Assembly: GCF_025639805.1 (NCBI RefSeq)
Contig: NZ_CP106735.1
Span: forward strand, 1,304,001-1,368,000
Origin: Reichenbachiella carrageenanivorans
GTDB taxonomy: Bacteria > Bacteroidota > Bacteroidia > Cytophagales > Cyclobacteriaceae
DNA length: 64,000 nt
Direction: 5' to 3'
Shown here in pieces: positions 45,212 through 54,560 of the stretch. Position numbers and translations under genes: made by a program. The first letter of the stretch is position 1. Every line of letters starts with the position of its first letter. The notes below the pieces were generated by a model. That model did no database searches and was not told where the DNA came from. It saw nothing but the letters and a program-made list of their open reading frames with translations.

Positions 45212-46402
45212 ATGAAATTTATAGAGGACATATTTGCGAAGGTTCGCCCCAACTTTGAAAAAGGTGGTAAGTGGGAGAAGTTTTTCTATATATACGAAGC
45301 GCACGAGACGCTCTTTCTAGCACCTAATAGTACCACTGGTGCCAAAGGTGCTCAGATCAAGGATGCGATCGACATGAAACGTATGATGATGACAGTGATC
45401 ATCGCCATGCTACCTTGTTTATTGTTTGGAATCTGGAATGCTGGACATCAGCACTACTTAGCAATAGGTGAAGTAGCAGACTTGGCTAGCGAGATTTTAT
45501 TAGGAGCCACCTTAGTGCTTCCTATCCTGATCGTTTCTTACGGTGTGGGTCTAGGTATCGAATTTACTTTCGCTACCATCAGAAAGCACGAGGTAAATGA
45601 AGGTTTCTTGGTTACGGGGATGTTGATTCCTTTGGTAATGCCTCCTACCATCCCCTTGTGGCAAGTAGGTTTGGCTACGGCATTTGCAGTAATTATAGGA
45701 AAAGAAGTATTTGGAGGTACTGGGATGAATATCCTAAACGTGGCTTTGACAGCTAGGGCCTTTTTGTACTTTGCTTATCCTTCTCAAATCTCAGGTGATG
45801 TTTGGTCTTACTTAGGTGGACAAACCGCCGTAGAAGGATATACAGGAGCTACACCATTGGCGATCGGAGCTGCTGCAGTAGAGGGCACACAGCCTATGCT
45901 GAGTATGATGGCCGACACTTGGTCTGCTGGGCTATATAGTTTCAACAACTTATTTATGGGAATTATCCCTGGTAGTATAGGGGAGACTTCTACTTTGATG
46001 TGTTTAATTGGGGCAGCCATATTGATCCTCACAGGAGTAGGCAGTTGGAAAATCATCTTCAGTGTATTTGCAGGAGCCTTTGTGATGGGTACCATTTGTA
46101 ATTCACTAGGCGTAAACGAATACATGCTACTACCAGCTCATTATCACTTAGTGATTGGTGGATTGGCATTTGGAGCAGTGTTTATGGCATCTGATCCTGT
46201 GACTGCAGCACAGACTGAAACTGGAAAATGGATTTATGGATTCCTAATTGGAATACTGACCATTATCATAAGAGTATTTAACCCAGCTTATCCAGAAGGA
46301 ATTATGCTGGCTATTTTATTAATGAACGTATTTGCTCCACTGATCGATTATTATGTGGTAGCTGCTAACAAGAAAAGGAGGTTGAAACGTGCAACGGTCT
46401 AA
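45212..46402 (+). CDS. nqrB: Na+-translocating NADH:quinone reductase subunit B
   Basis: Membrane subunit with covalent FMN. The 396-residue protein has about ten TM helices, a KRMMMTVIIAMLPCLLFG block, GTGMNILNVALTARAFLYFAYP region, and the flavin-attachment motif GYTGATPLA. It ends 14 bases past the nqrC start. Confidence 0.96.
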   Translation: MKFIEDIFAKVRPNFEKGGKWEKFFYIYEAHETLFLAPNSTTGAKGAQIKDAIDMKRMMMTVIIAMLPCLLFGIWNAGHQHYLAIGEVADLASEILLGATLVLPILIVSYGVGLGIEFTFATIRKHEVNEGFLVTGMLIPLVMPPTIPLWQVGLATAFAVIIGKEVFGGTGMNILNVALTARAFLYFAYPSQISGDVWSYLGGQTAVEGYTGATPLAIGAAAVEGTQPMLSMMADTWSAGLYSFNNLFMGIIPGSIGETSTLMCLIGAAILILTGVGSWKIIFSVFAGAFVMGTICNSLGVNEYMLLPAHYHLVIGGLAFGAVFMASDPVTAAQTETGKWIYGFLIGILTIIIRVFNPAYPEGIMLAILLMNVFAPLIDYYVVAANKKRRLKRATV

Positions 46403-47198
46403 TTTATATATTATCGTATTTTCTGCTGTACTTACTATAGTACTTGGTGGATTATTGTCTGGAACTTCAGTAGTGCTGAAGCCATTGCAGGACAAGCAAA
46501 TAGAGCTAGATACCAAAAAGAAGATTTTGGGGGCTGTGGATCCTTCTAGTGTAGAAGGTAAGACATCGGATGAAATTTTGGCTTATTACAAAGAGCGTGT
46601 CACATCTACAGTAGTAGACATCAATGGTAATCCGATGGAAACGGACGCTAAAGGCAACAAATTGGTAGCTGAGAAGATCGATTTCCAAAAGAATCATAAT
46701 AAGTTTAAGAAAGATGTGGAGGCTAGACCTTATCCTGTATTCATGTATATGAAGGCAGATGGATCGGGTGTAGAGGCTTATATCTTCCCTATGTTTGGAG
46801 CTGGTCTATGGGATTGGATTTCTGGCTTTGTAGCAGTGGATTCGGATTTGAATACATTAAAAGGTGTTGCTTTTGACCACAAGTCTGAAACACCAGGTCT
46901 TGGTGCTAGAATTACCGAAGAGGCAGTAAAGTCTAGATATATAGGAAAGAAGATTTTTGGAGACAACGGAGATTTGCTGTCTGTGAATATGGTAAAAGGC
47001 GAAAAAGGCGAGCCATTAGATGATCATCACATCGACGGGATGTCTGGTGCTACCCTCACAGGCAAAGGAGTAAATGCGATGTTGAAAGACTATTTCGGAT
47101 ACTATAGCACTTATATAGAAAAGACGAAAGCATCGAATCAGCCAGTGGCAGAGGTGGTAGAACCCACCGAAGAAATGGCCGAAGAAACGGTAGAATAA
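46389..47198 (+). CDS. nqrC: Na+-translocating NADH:quinone reductase subunit C
   Basis: One N-terminal TM helix (residues 5-30) anchors a periplasmic FMN domain. The FMN-attachment motif is DGMSGATLTGKGV, and GAGLWDWISGFVAV and HKSETPGLGARI match NqrC. The start is GTG within nqrB. The C-terminus is extended and acidic (EPTEEMAEETVE). 269 residues. Confidence 0.95.
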   Translation: MQRSNLYIIVFSAVLTIVLGGLLSGTSVVLKPLQDKQIELDTKKKILGAVDPSSVEGKTSDEILAYYKERVTSTVVDINGNPMETDAKGNKLVAEKIDFQKNHNKFKKDVEARPYPVFMYMKADGSGVEAYIFPMFGAGLWDWISGFVAVDSDLNTLKGVAFDHKSETPGLGARITEEAVKSRYIGKKIFGDNGDLLSVNMVKGEKGEPLDDHHIDGMSGATLTGKGVNAMLKDYFGYYSTYIEKTKASNQPVAEVVEPTEEMAEETVE

Positions 47199-47243
47199 TA
47201 AAGAGATGTTGATTGGGCTCACGCCCTTTTAAAATAGAATAAA

Positions 47244-47927
47244 ATGAGTACAGAAACTTTGGAACAAGCGGTAGTAAAAGCGCCATCAGAGCCTTTATTG
47301 TCGAAGAGAAGGAAGAAGTTCATCACTGATCCGCTAAACGATGACAATCCCGTGACCATTCAGGTGTTGGGTATATGCTCTGCGCTAGCTGTGACGGTGA
47401 AAATGGAACCTACCTTGGTGATGTCTATCGCCGTGGTATTTGTGGTTGTGTTTTCTAACCTGATTATCTCTTTGATGAGAGACATTATACCGGGTCGTGT
47501 AAGAATTATTGTGCAATTGGCAATTGTGGCTACACTGGTAACACTAGTGAGTGAAGTCCTCAAAGCCTATTTGTTTGACATGTATAAGGTGCTGGGGGCA
47601 TTTGTAGGACTAATCATTACGAACTGTATCGTAATGGGGCGTTTGGAAGCATTTGCCATGGCCAACAAAGCCTACGACTCTGTGCTTGACGGATTAGGTA
47701 GTGGATTTGGGTATGCATGGATTATCTTGACAGTGGCTTTCTTCAGAGAGCTTTTTGGGTCAGGGACTGTATTTGACGTACCCGTATATGCTACTATATC
47801 AGAATGGACAGGTGGGTTTGTCAACATCCAAACCAATGGATTGATGGTAGATTCGATCGGAGCCTTTATGGTATTAGGTATTTTGATCTGGATACAGAGA
47901 ACTAAAAACGGATACGTAGAACACTAA
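47244..47927 (+). CDS. nqrD: Na+-translocating NADH:quinone reductase subunit D
   Basis: Integral membrane subunit of the RnfE/NqrD family, 227 residues with about six TM helices. GICSALAVTVKMEPTLVMS, ITNCIVMGRLEAFAM and FFRELFGSGTVF are family blocks. A Cys in each half (GICSAL, TNCIVM) fits the NqrD/E [2Fe-2S] site. The N-terminus is about 15 residues longer than usual. Confidence 0.95.
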   Translation: MSTETLEQAVVKAPSEPLLSKRRKKFITDPLNDDNPVTIQVLGICSALAVTVKMEPTLVMSIAVVFVVVFSNLIISLMRDIIPGRVRIIVQLAIVATLVTLVSEVLKAYLFDMYKVLGAFVGLIITNCIVMGRLEAFAMANKAYDSVLDGLGSGFGYAWIILTVAFFRELFGSGTVFDVPVYATISEWTGGFVNIQTNGLMVDSIGAFMVLGILIWIQRTKNGYVEH

Positions 47928-47953
47928 GTCTTAGCAGCTAAAAGAAATTAGAA

Positions 47954-48565
47954 ATGGAAGCATTTAATATATTTATAAAAAGCGCCTTTATCGACAACAT
48001 GGTGTTCGCATACTTCTTAGGTATGTGTTCGTTCTTGGCGGTATCTAAAAAAGTATCTACAGGTTTAGGCCTTGGTGCGGCAGTTATTTTCGTATTGTCT
48101 ATCACTGTGCCTATCAACTGGCTCTTACAAGAGTATGTGTTGAAAGAAGGTGCTTTGGTTTGGTTAAACGGAAGTTTTGAAACCATCGATTTGAGCTTCT
48201 TGCAGTTTATCATGTTTATTGCGATTATCGCAGCGATGGTACAGCTGGTAGAAATGATCATCGAAAAAGTATCTCCTTCGCTATATGGCTCACTAGGTAT
48301 TTTCTTGCCATTGATCGCTGTAAACTGTGCCATCCTAGGGGCGTCACTTTTCATGGTACAGAGAGATTATACCATTGTAGAAGCTACGGCATATGGTGCT
48401 GGCTCTGGATTTGGTTGGTTTTTGGCCATTATCGCTCTAGCGGCTATCAGAGAGAAATTGAAATATTCTAATGTACCCAATGGTCTGAAAGGATTGGGTA
48501 TCACGATGATCCTTACTGGGTTGATGGGTATTGCCTTCAAATCCTTTATTGGGATTGTGCTATAA
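47954..48565 (+). CDS. nqrE: Na+-translocating NADH:quinone reductase subunit E
   Basis: Integral membrane partner of NqrD, 203 residues, about six TM helices. [20 protein letters not shown] and [18 protein letters not shown] carry the conserved Cys positions. The next gene is on the other strand after a terminator, so nqrF does not follow. Confidence 0.95.
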   Translation: MEAFNIFIKSAFIDNMVFAYFLGMCSFLAVSKKVSTGLGLGAAVIFVLSITVPINWLLQEYVLKEGALVWLNGSFETIDLSFLQFIMFIAIIAAMVQLVEMIIEKVSPSLYGSLGIFLPLIAVNCAILGASLFMVQRDYTIVEATAYGAGSGFGWFLAIIALAAIREKLKYSNVPNGLKGLGITMILTGLMGIAFKSFIGIVL

Positions 48566-48590
48566 GTACCAAAGAAATTAATTTGAAACA

Positions 48591-48633
48591 AAAAGTCCCA
48601 CTCTCGATATATTTCGGGATGTGGGACTTTTTT
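48591..48633 (+). terminator. Terminator closing nqrABCDE
   Basis: AAAAGTCCCAC pairs with GTGGGACTTTT; the 19-base interior also pairs in part (TCtCGA with TTCGgGA). Six T follow. Confidence 0.9.
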
Positions 48634-48672
48634 ATGCCTATTATAAATGAATCCTTTCTAAACTAAATAGCT

Positions 48673-50619
48673 TTAGAAAGGAATGATCTGTGGAGCTCTA
48701 AAGTCAAAATCCCGGATGTCGAGGTGGGTAGAGTTGGAAAAGCTGACAGGGCTATTCGATGCATTGATAGGTGTGCTGGGGTAGTAAGCTAGACGCAACT
48801 GGAAAGTAGATATGGCCAAGTTGTCATTTCGCAGTCGAATCCCACCACCAACACCCATGAAATGATCTACATCAAAAAAGTCATTTCTAATGTTTTGGGT
48901 AGTGGTATAATCGAAGAAAGCAAAAGCGGCCATTCTAAATTCCAAGAAATTGACAGGGGTAAATATGACCGTTTCAAATTTCAAGTTGAATTTACGAGTA
49001 GCTCTTAGGTAATATCCCCTGACCCCTCGAATACCTATGTCTGCTTCGGATCTTAGAATGTATTCTTCATCAGGGTTGATAGATTGGCTATAGGTGAAGT
49101 CGACAAATTGGCGAATCTTGACTTGGTTTACAGTAATTAATGGGGTGAAGTAATCAGCGCCAAACTTCACGATGCCATTTTCATATCCATTAGCGCCTAC
49201 AAAACTTCCCAAGGAAGCAATACCATTGAAGTATCCAAAGTTTTTGATATAGCCACCTCTTGCGTAATTGAACCCTAGGTAGAAGCGGTCTGTAAACTCA
49301 TCGTCTTGAAAGCCAGCGACTATACCTATGGTACTTCCTGTAGGAATATCCTCCGTCCGACCATATTCAATAATAAATCGATCTTTATAATAGTTTCGTG
49401 CACTCAGGCCCAGCTCGATGAGGTAAGTGGCCTTGTTATGATACCGAAAGTTAGTATCGGCTGTGACCGTAGGTCGATCAAAAAAATCAGCATACTCTAC
49501 ACCTGCTGAAGCTACCATGTTTGTGACTGCGTCTATACCAAGAATCTGGGTTTTGATGTTGGTTTTAAAAGCTCTAGCCACCCAGAGTTTAGAAAATCTT
49601 TCGTCATAAGTATAGGTGGAGGTCACATCTGTTGTAGGTTCATAATTGTATTGACCATATACATAACGTGAAAGGGATGCCCCTCCTGCATATTTCATTT
49701 CTTGAGTAACGAAGTCTCGCTCGAAGAAAGCACCATAGCCTGTTCGTATAAAATGATTGGCATAGTTGAACTCAGCGTCGATAAATGAACCACGTACGTT
49801 GGCTATTTTATAGAAAAAATCAGAACCTCCATCTCGTATGTAGTCATACTCAAACTCATGACCTAGCCCAGCGATGTTGATGGTCGTTATACCGAAAAGG
49901 GCATTATTGTCATTATTTGGACTAAATAGAAAACTGTATGGTAATACGTCTTGAGTTACCACCACCACATCTGCTTCTTTTTGGTTACTGTGCTCGTTGA
50001 GCATTATTCTGGCATCTTTTACATAGCGGAGTCGACGAATCAGTCGCTCACTATCTACAAAATCAGTAGGATTTACATGATCCCCTTCTTTGAAGGTAAG
50101 GTTTTTTTTGATGATCCAGTCCAGCGTATGTATATGTATCTTGTTTACTGCGGCCATGGCATTGGACGGATCGTATTTGGTGGTATCTTTTACTGATGCT
50201 CCAAAAATGGGCATGGGTTTGAAGTCAATTGAAGAAACAGTTTCTCGCTCATAAGGAATAAAGCGCTGCTCATGAAACTCTTCTGTGAGTGGCTTAGAGT
50301 CCTCTTGTACAAACATGTAATCATACATCATGTTTGAGAGTTTGGATTTACTCATCTTTTGTTCCATCTGATTATAAAATTCCTCAGAGCGTTCCATATT
50401 GTTTTTTCTAATATAGAAATCTGTGGTGTCTGGAAAGACAAATATGGTATCGACCCTTGCGTAGTAAGCTTGGTCATTGATGAAAATAAACCTATCCGCC
50501 TTCACTTTTATGCTGTCCATTTTAGTGGTTGGCTGCGTTTTAAAAGTCTTTGCTTGGCCAGTCGCCTCTAGGCTGATCAGAGTGTATATCAGTAGACAGA
50601 AGATCGATACTGACTTCAT
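48673..50619 (-). CDS. Outer-membrane protein with POTRA-like and Omp85-like barrel regions
   Basis: A signal peptide (about residues 1-21) is followed by an N-terminal region with one POTRA-like stretch (FKEGDHVNPTDFVDSERLIRRLRYVKDA in parts, about 180-215, ending EADVVVVTQD) and a C-terminal barrel with many aromatic strands ending FDFRAPQIIPF. The order POTRA then barrel suggests a BamA/TamA-like member of the Omp85 group. It is a single-gene unit; the substrate is unknown. Confidence 0.7.
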   Translation of the reverse strand: MKSVSIFCLLIYTLISLEATGQAKTFKTQPTTKMDSIKVKADRFIFINDQAYYARVDTIFVFPDTTDFYIRKNNMERSEEFYNQMEQKMSKSKLSNMMYDYMFVQEDSKPLTEEFHEQRFIPYERETVSSIDFKPMPIFGASVKDTTKYDPSNAMAAVNKIHIHTLDWIIKKNLTFKEGDHVNPTDFVDSERLIRRLRYVKDARIMLNEHSNQKEADVVVVTQDVLPYSFLFSPNNDNNALFGITTINIAGLGHEFEYDYIRDGGSDFFYKIANVRGSFIDAEFNYANHFIRTGYGAFFERDFVTQEMKYAGGASLSRYVYGQYNYEPTTDVTSTYTYDERFSKLWVARAFKTNIKTQILGIDAVTNMVASAGVEYADFFDRPTVTADTNFRYHNKATYLIELGLSARNYYKDRFIIEYGRTEDIPTGSTIGIVAGFQDDEFTDRFYLGFNYARGGYIKNFGYFNGIASLGSFVGANGYENGIVKFGADYFTPLITVNQVKIRQFVDFTYSQSINPDEEYILRSEADIGIRGVRGYYLRATRKFNLKFETVIFTPVNFLEFRMAAFAFFDYTTTQNIRNDFFDVDHFMGVGGGIRLRNDNLAISTFQLRLAYYPSTPINASNSPVSFSNSTHLDIRDFDFRAPQIIPF

Positions 50620-50669
50620 GCAGGGTTATTTTTATTCATGGAGTTGCAAAGAAAGAAAAGATAAAAAAG

Positions 50670-50693
50670 AAGACCTCTAAAAGTAGAGGTCTT
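50670..50693 (-). terminator. Terminator for leftward ABC permease gene
   Basis: Read on the minus strand, AAGACCTCTA-cttt-TAGAGGTCTT is followed by a T-rich run. Confidence 0.8.
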
Positions 50694-50721
50694 TCACTAA
50701 AGTTAATATTATTTATTAAAA

Positions 50722-53358
50722 TTATTCGTAGCGTAGATTGTCTACGGGATTGAGTTTGGCCACTCTTAGGGTTTGTGTAACAATAGATAAGCCTCCGAGT
50801 AGTAGCAAGACCAATGTACTGCCCACGACTTCGATCATGCTTATAGGACGTGGTTCATCGAGCATCATACCAAAGAACATATTGAAAAAAAAGTATGAAA
50901 TAGGAATGCCAATGGCACAGGCGATGCCCATCATTTTAATAAAATTGGCAGAAAGCAGAAGGGTGAGTTGACGCACATCTGCGCCCATTATTTTTCTGAT
51001 TCCTATTTCTTTGATTCTATTTTCGGAAGTGAAAATCACCATGCCAAGCATACCCAGACAAGAGATACTAAGTGCCAAAAAACTGAGTAATGAAAAGATC
51101 TTGATTTGGTAAAGAAACGAGACATAAACTTCGTCTAGTTTGTCATCAAAAAAACTAAACTCGAATGCTGATACAGGATCAAGTTTGCCCCAGAGTGTTT
51201 CAAAGTCGTTGACGGTATCAAACAAATTAGAATGAATAACGGTAAGTGTAGCTACGCGAAAAGCATCTGGGTTGTAGCGAAATATAAATGGCTTGATGTT
51301 TTCTTTGAGAGGCAAATGATTGAAATCTGCAGCGATACCCACTACCCTACCTTTTTGTCCTGATTCAAAAATGACCTGACGGCCTAGTATTTGATCTTCA
51401 GGCCAGTTCATGGCTTGTACAAATTGCTCGTTTACAATAATTTGTTCTTCTCTCAAGGCGGTCAAATGCTCGTTGAATAAAGTTCCTTTTAGCATGGTAA
51501 AATCCAACTGTGTCAAGAATGCATTATCTGCATATAATTGGTAGGTGAAAATCGAGTCCTGAGTTTCTTCATTTTTAGAATATGTACTTTCAAACGCAGA
51601 CAGACCAGGTAGGCCAGAAGAAAACCCTACAGATTGTACTTCTGAATGATTTGAATACGCTGTAGCGAAAAGTGTTTTATCAACCCCTCGTAGTGGTACA
51701 ATCATTTTGTTTTCTTTGTCAAATCCAACCTCAAAATTGATCGTGTGCTGATATTGCAAAGCCATACCGATCACTCCAAAAATGAAGATAAACGATAGGA
51801 CAAATTGAAATATTGCAAGTGATTTTCTTAAATTTATCCGACCTAGTGTCCCTACTTTGAATCCGCCCTTAAGAGAATCGATGGCTCGCATTTTGGCAAA
51901 ATAGATGGCAGGAATTATGCCCGCCAATACACCTGTGAAGAGAGCAAATAAAATGAACAAGGAGGCAATCGGCAGATCGATCGTAAGGTCTAGCATTTCT
52001 GAACCTATGATCATACTCATATAGGCATCTTTGATAAGCGTAAATACAAATGTGGCACCAACTAAAGAGATCAAAGTCAGAATAACGGTCTCTAAAATGA
52101 ATTGCAAAAAGATATCCCGCTTGAGCCCGCCTACTACTTTGCGCAGGCCTATTTCTTTAGATCTTTTCAATGCCCGTGCCATGGATAAGTTGGCATAGTT
52201 GAAGCAGGCAGGCAGCAAAATGATAAAAGTGGCTAGCATGAAAAAAGCCATCGTAAGGCGGTCAAATGAGGGGCCAATTTGGTAGTAAATATCTTCTCCT
52301 GATACAATGGTGGTGAGCGGTTGTAAGTATAACCCAAATGTCTCTTCAGTCGTGTTAAGCTTTTGAGCTAACCCAGCCAATATTTCAGTTAATGCATGAG
52401 GTTGGGTTGCTGAGTTTAATAATAAATAATGATACGAATTTCTATAAAACAGTCGGTCTGCCCTGCGATTTTCTAAGTTGCGGTTGATAGCGGTCAGTGT
52501 CTGGTAGGATACCAATGCTTCGAAATGTATGTGAGAAGCCAGGGGATAGTTTTTTACTACACCCGTAACCGTAAAAGGAGCCATGTTTTTTACTTTGAGA
52601 ACTTCTCCTACTACATTCGTTTGGCCAAAAATTTTGTTGGCGAGTTTTTCGGTAATTACGATCTGGTAGGGAGCATCAAGCACATGCTGTTTGGTGCCAG
52701 AGAGGAGTTCGTATGAAAAGGCGGTGAGAAAATTTGGGGTGGTATATAGGCCACTAATTGTTATCGTATGGTTGTCGTGCTGAAGTTCGCCAGAAAAGCT
52801 AGTGTTGATACTGATCACTTCGCTGATTAAATTTGGATACCCAACCAGTTCGTCTGCTACCAGTGGTGCTGACGTAGCTATTTTCCAAGTGGCCTCTGCA
52901 TCAGTTTTTATCGTGTTTACTCGGTAGATTCTGTCCTTATTGACATGGTGCTGGTCGAAGTCTTGAATGGCACTGAACATAGCGAGCGACAATAGGCATA
53001 CCGACATTCCTAATGCTAGCCCTATGATGTTGATCAAAGAAAAAACTTTGTGTTTCATTAGGCTTCTAAAAGCTACTTTGGTATAGTTTTGATACATAGC
53101 CCATGAGGGTGTGCCAGACAAAAAATGAGATGTAGCAGATGCTTTTCTTTTTTTGACAGCATAAGAAAAGATCAATGAAAGTGTCTGTTTCCAAAACCAC
53201 CAGTTGGATTTTCGCCGACCTAGTTTGCCAAGGTTAATAAAGTAGATTTCTTCTAAATCTCCATAGAGGTCTTCTACGTTTGCGTTTCCGCAAAACCAGA
53301 AAAACAAGTGTGTAGCGAGTTTGGGAGGAGTTTGAGTTTTTTGACCTTGGTTTTTCAT
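50722..53358 (-). CDS. MacB/FtsX-type ABC transporter permease with N-terminal prefix domain
   Basis: The 878-residue protein begins with a 90-residue cytoplasmic prefix (NVEDLYGDLEEIYFINLGK) typical of permeases linked to PadR genes. Two MacB-like halves follow, each with a periplasmic domain and FtsX permease core (KEIGLRKVVGG and KEIGIRKIMGADVRQL at the coupling helices), eight TM helices overall. The ATPase is not encoded beside it. It overlaps the PadR gene by four bases (ATGA), so the regulator probably controls it. Export of a small molecule, peptide or lipoprotein is possible. Confidence 0.9.
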   Translation of the reverse strand: MKNQGQKTQTPPKLATHLFFWFCGNANVEDLYGDLEEIYFINLGKLGRRKSNWWFWKQTLSLIFSYAVKKRKASATSHFLSGTPSWAMYQNYTKVAFRSLMKHKVFSLINIIGLALGMSVCLLSLAMFSAIQDFDQHHVNKDRIYRVNTIKTDAEATWKIATSAPLVADELVGYPNLISEVISINTSFSGELQHDNHTITISGLYTTPNFLTAFSYELLSGTKQHVLDAPYQIVITEKLANKIFGQTNVVGEVLKVKNMAPFTVTGVVKNYPLASHIHFEALVSYQTLTAINRNLENRRADRLFYRNSYHYLLLNSATQPHALTEILAGLAQKLNTTEETFGLYLQPLTTIVSGEDIYYQIGPSFDRLTMAFFMLATFIILLPACFNYANLSMARALKRSKEIGLRKVVGGLKRDIFLQFILETVILTLISLVGATFVFTLIKDAYMSMIIGSEMLDLTIDLPIASLFILFALFTGVLAGIIPAIYFAKMRAIDSLKGGFKVGTLGRINLRKSLAIFQFVLSFIFIFGVIGMALQYQHTINFEVGFDKENKMIVPLRGVDKTLFATAYSNHSEVQSVGFSSGLPGLSAFESTYSKNEETQDSIFTYQLYADNAFLTQLDFTMLKGTLFNEHLTALREEQIIVNEQFVQAMNWPEDQILGRQVIFESGQKGRVVGIAADFNHLPLKENIKPFIFRYNPDAFRVATLTVIHSNLFDTVNDFETLWGKLDPVSAFEFSFFDDKLDEVYVSFLYQIKIFSLLSFLALSISCLGMLGMVIFTSENRIKEIGIRKIMGADVRQLTLLLSANFIKMMGIACAIGIPISYFFFNMFFGMMLDEPRPISMIEVVGSTLVLLLLGGLSIVTQTLRVAKLNPVDNLRYE

Positions 53359-53681
53359 TGTGCGTAGAGTTTGAGATCAGACAATTCCCAAAGCTCATCA
53401 CGTAGCGTTTTCATATCGAATAGTGCTTGTTTGGCAGAAGCCGTGAGTTGGAAAAATCGCTTTCTTCTGCCTCCGCGTTCGTTGGTGGGCTCTCCTAGGT
53501 AGGAGGTCACAAATCCTTTTTCGTCTAACCGAGTGATGGTGGAGTGTAGGGCTCCTATACTGGTTTTTCGTTGGGTACGCTGCTGGATGTCCTCTAATAC
53601 TGCCACTCCATAGGCTTGGTCTCCCAGTGTGGCTATGGTGAGTAGTACGAGCTCTTCAAATTCACCGATGTGTCCTTTCAT
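53355..53681 (-). CDS. PadR family transcriptional regulator
   Basis: The 108-residue winged-helix protein has FEELVLLTIATLGDQAYGVAV, IGALHSTITRLDEKGFVTSYL (recognition helix and wing) and GGRRKRFFQLTASAKQAL. These are PadR hallmarks. It starts the two-gene unit with the permease and probably represses it in response to a ligand. Confidence 0.93.
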   Translation of the reverse strand: MKGHIGEFEELVLLTIATLGDQAYGVAVLEDIQQRTQRKTSIGALHSTITRLDEKGFVTSYLGEPTNERGGRRKRFFQLTASAKQALFDMKTLRDELWELSDLKLYAQ

Positions 53682-53773
53682 ATATATAAGTAATTGTTTT
53701 TTGAGTTTTCAATTCCTTTATACGAAGATACAAATCATATGTTTCTATATATGAGAAGATATAGCAAAAAGAA

Positions 53774-53797
53774 AGGGACTCGTAATTAGTTGTCCCT
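53774..53797 (-). terminator. Terminator for leftward barrel-protein gene
   Basis: On the minus strand AGGGAC and GTCCCT form a 6-bp stem with a 12-base loop, followed by TTCTTTTTG. Confidence 0.55.
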
Positions 53798-53804
53798 ATT
53801 TTGC

Positions 53805-54446
53805 TTATTGTTCGAGCCTGAAGACTACTCCACCTGAAAACTCGCCATGGACGACAGGCACATAGAAGGAGCTACCTCCCCCACAGCCACCAGACCCACA
53901 GAAAATTCCTACACCACTAAACATGAGTGGCATGTACATTTTAGCTTGAAACTTTAACCCAATTTTTTCTGTTGGAAAAATTTTGACCCCGAGTCCTAAG
54001 CCTCCAGAAAACTTGGTGGCAGTATTCAGATTTAGGTCGTTTGGAGATTCATTTTTTGGGGTATAAGCGACTACACCCATCCCACCTACTACATAAGGTT
54101 TTACCAGATCATTACCCCCTAGTATTTTCTCAGCGCCTAATTGAAAGTGTTCGATGACCAAATCAAAATCATATCGCTCTGATTCGCCTGGGCGGGGGAA
54201 ATAGTTGTAGAGGATTCCTCCAGACTGGTTGCGTGCATAGACAAATTGTATTTGTATGCCGTTGCCCATGTCATAACCTAGCGTACCTCCAAAGGCGCCT
54301 CCATTGGCTACGTTGATTTCACCACCTACATAGTTAGACTTGCCGCTGAGCATGTATCCCCCATAGGCAGAAAACTCAATGGCTTGACCATATAGGTGAG
54401 TAGTAGATGTGAAAAGGAGAAGGGCAAAAAGGACAAGAGGTCTCAT
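53805..54446 (-). CDS. Small outer-membrane beta-barrel protein
   Basis: A signal peptide (RPLVLFALLLFTSTTHLYGQ) precedes an eight-strand-like barrel of about 190 residues (FSAYGGYMLSGKSNY, GGAFGGTLGYDMGNGIQIQF, PYVVGGMGVVAYTP, GLGLGVKIFP) similar in style to OmpA/OmpW-type barrels of Bacteroidota. A Gly/Cys-rich loop (FCGSGGCGGGSSFY) near the end is unusual. Function unknown. Confidence 0.75.
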   Translation of the reverse strand: MRPLVLFALLLFTSTTHLYGQAIEFSAYGGYMLSGKSNYVGGEINVANGGAFGGTLGYDMGNGIQIQFVYARNQSGGILYNYFPRPGESERYDFDLVIEHFQLGAEKILGGNDLVKPYVVGGMGVVAYTPKNESPNDLNLNTATKFSGGLGLGVKIFPTEKIGLKFQAKMYMPLMFSGVGIFCGSGGCGGGSSFYVPVVHGEFSGGVVFRLEQ

Positions 54447-54560
54447 GGTTCAGCGTTTATTTTTTGTTGTAATTGAATTTAGTAAGTTAAACTGAATGAT
54501 GGATTGTATCTAATTAAAATTTTAAGACTAAATTCTTTAGAAAAGAAATTTGCCTAAGAT

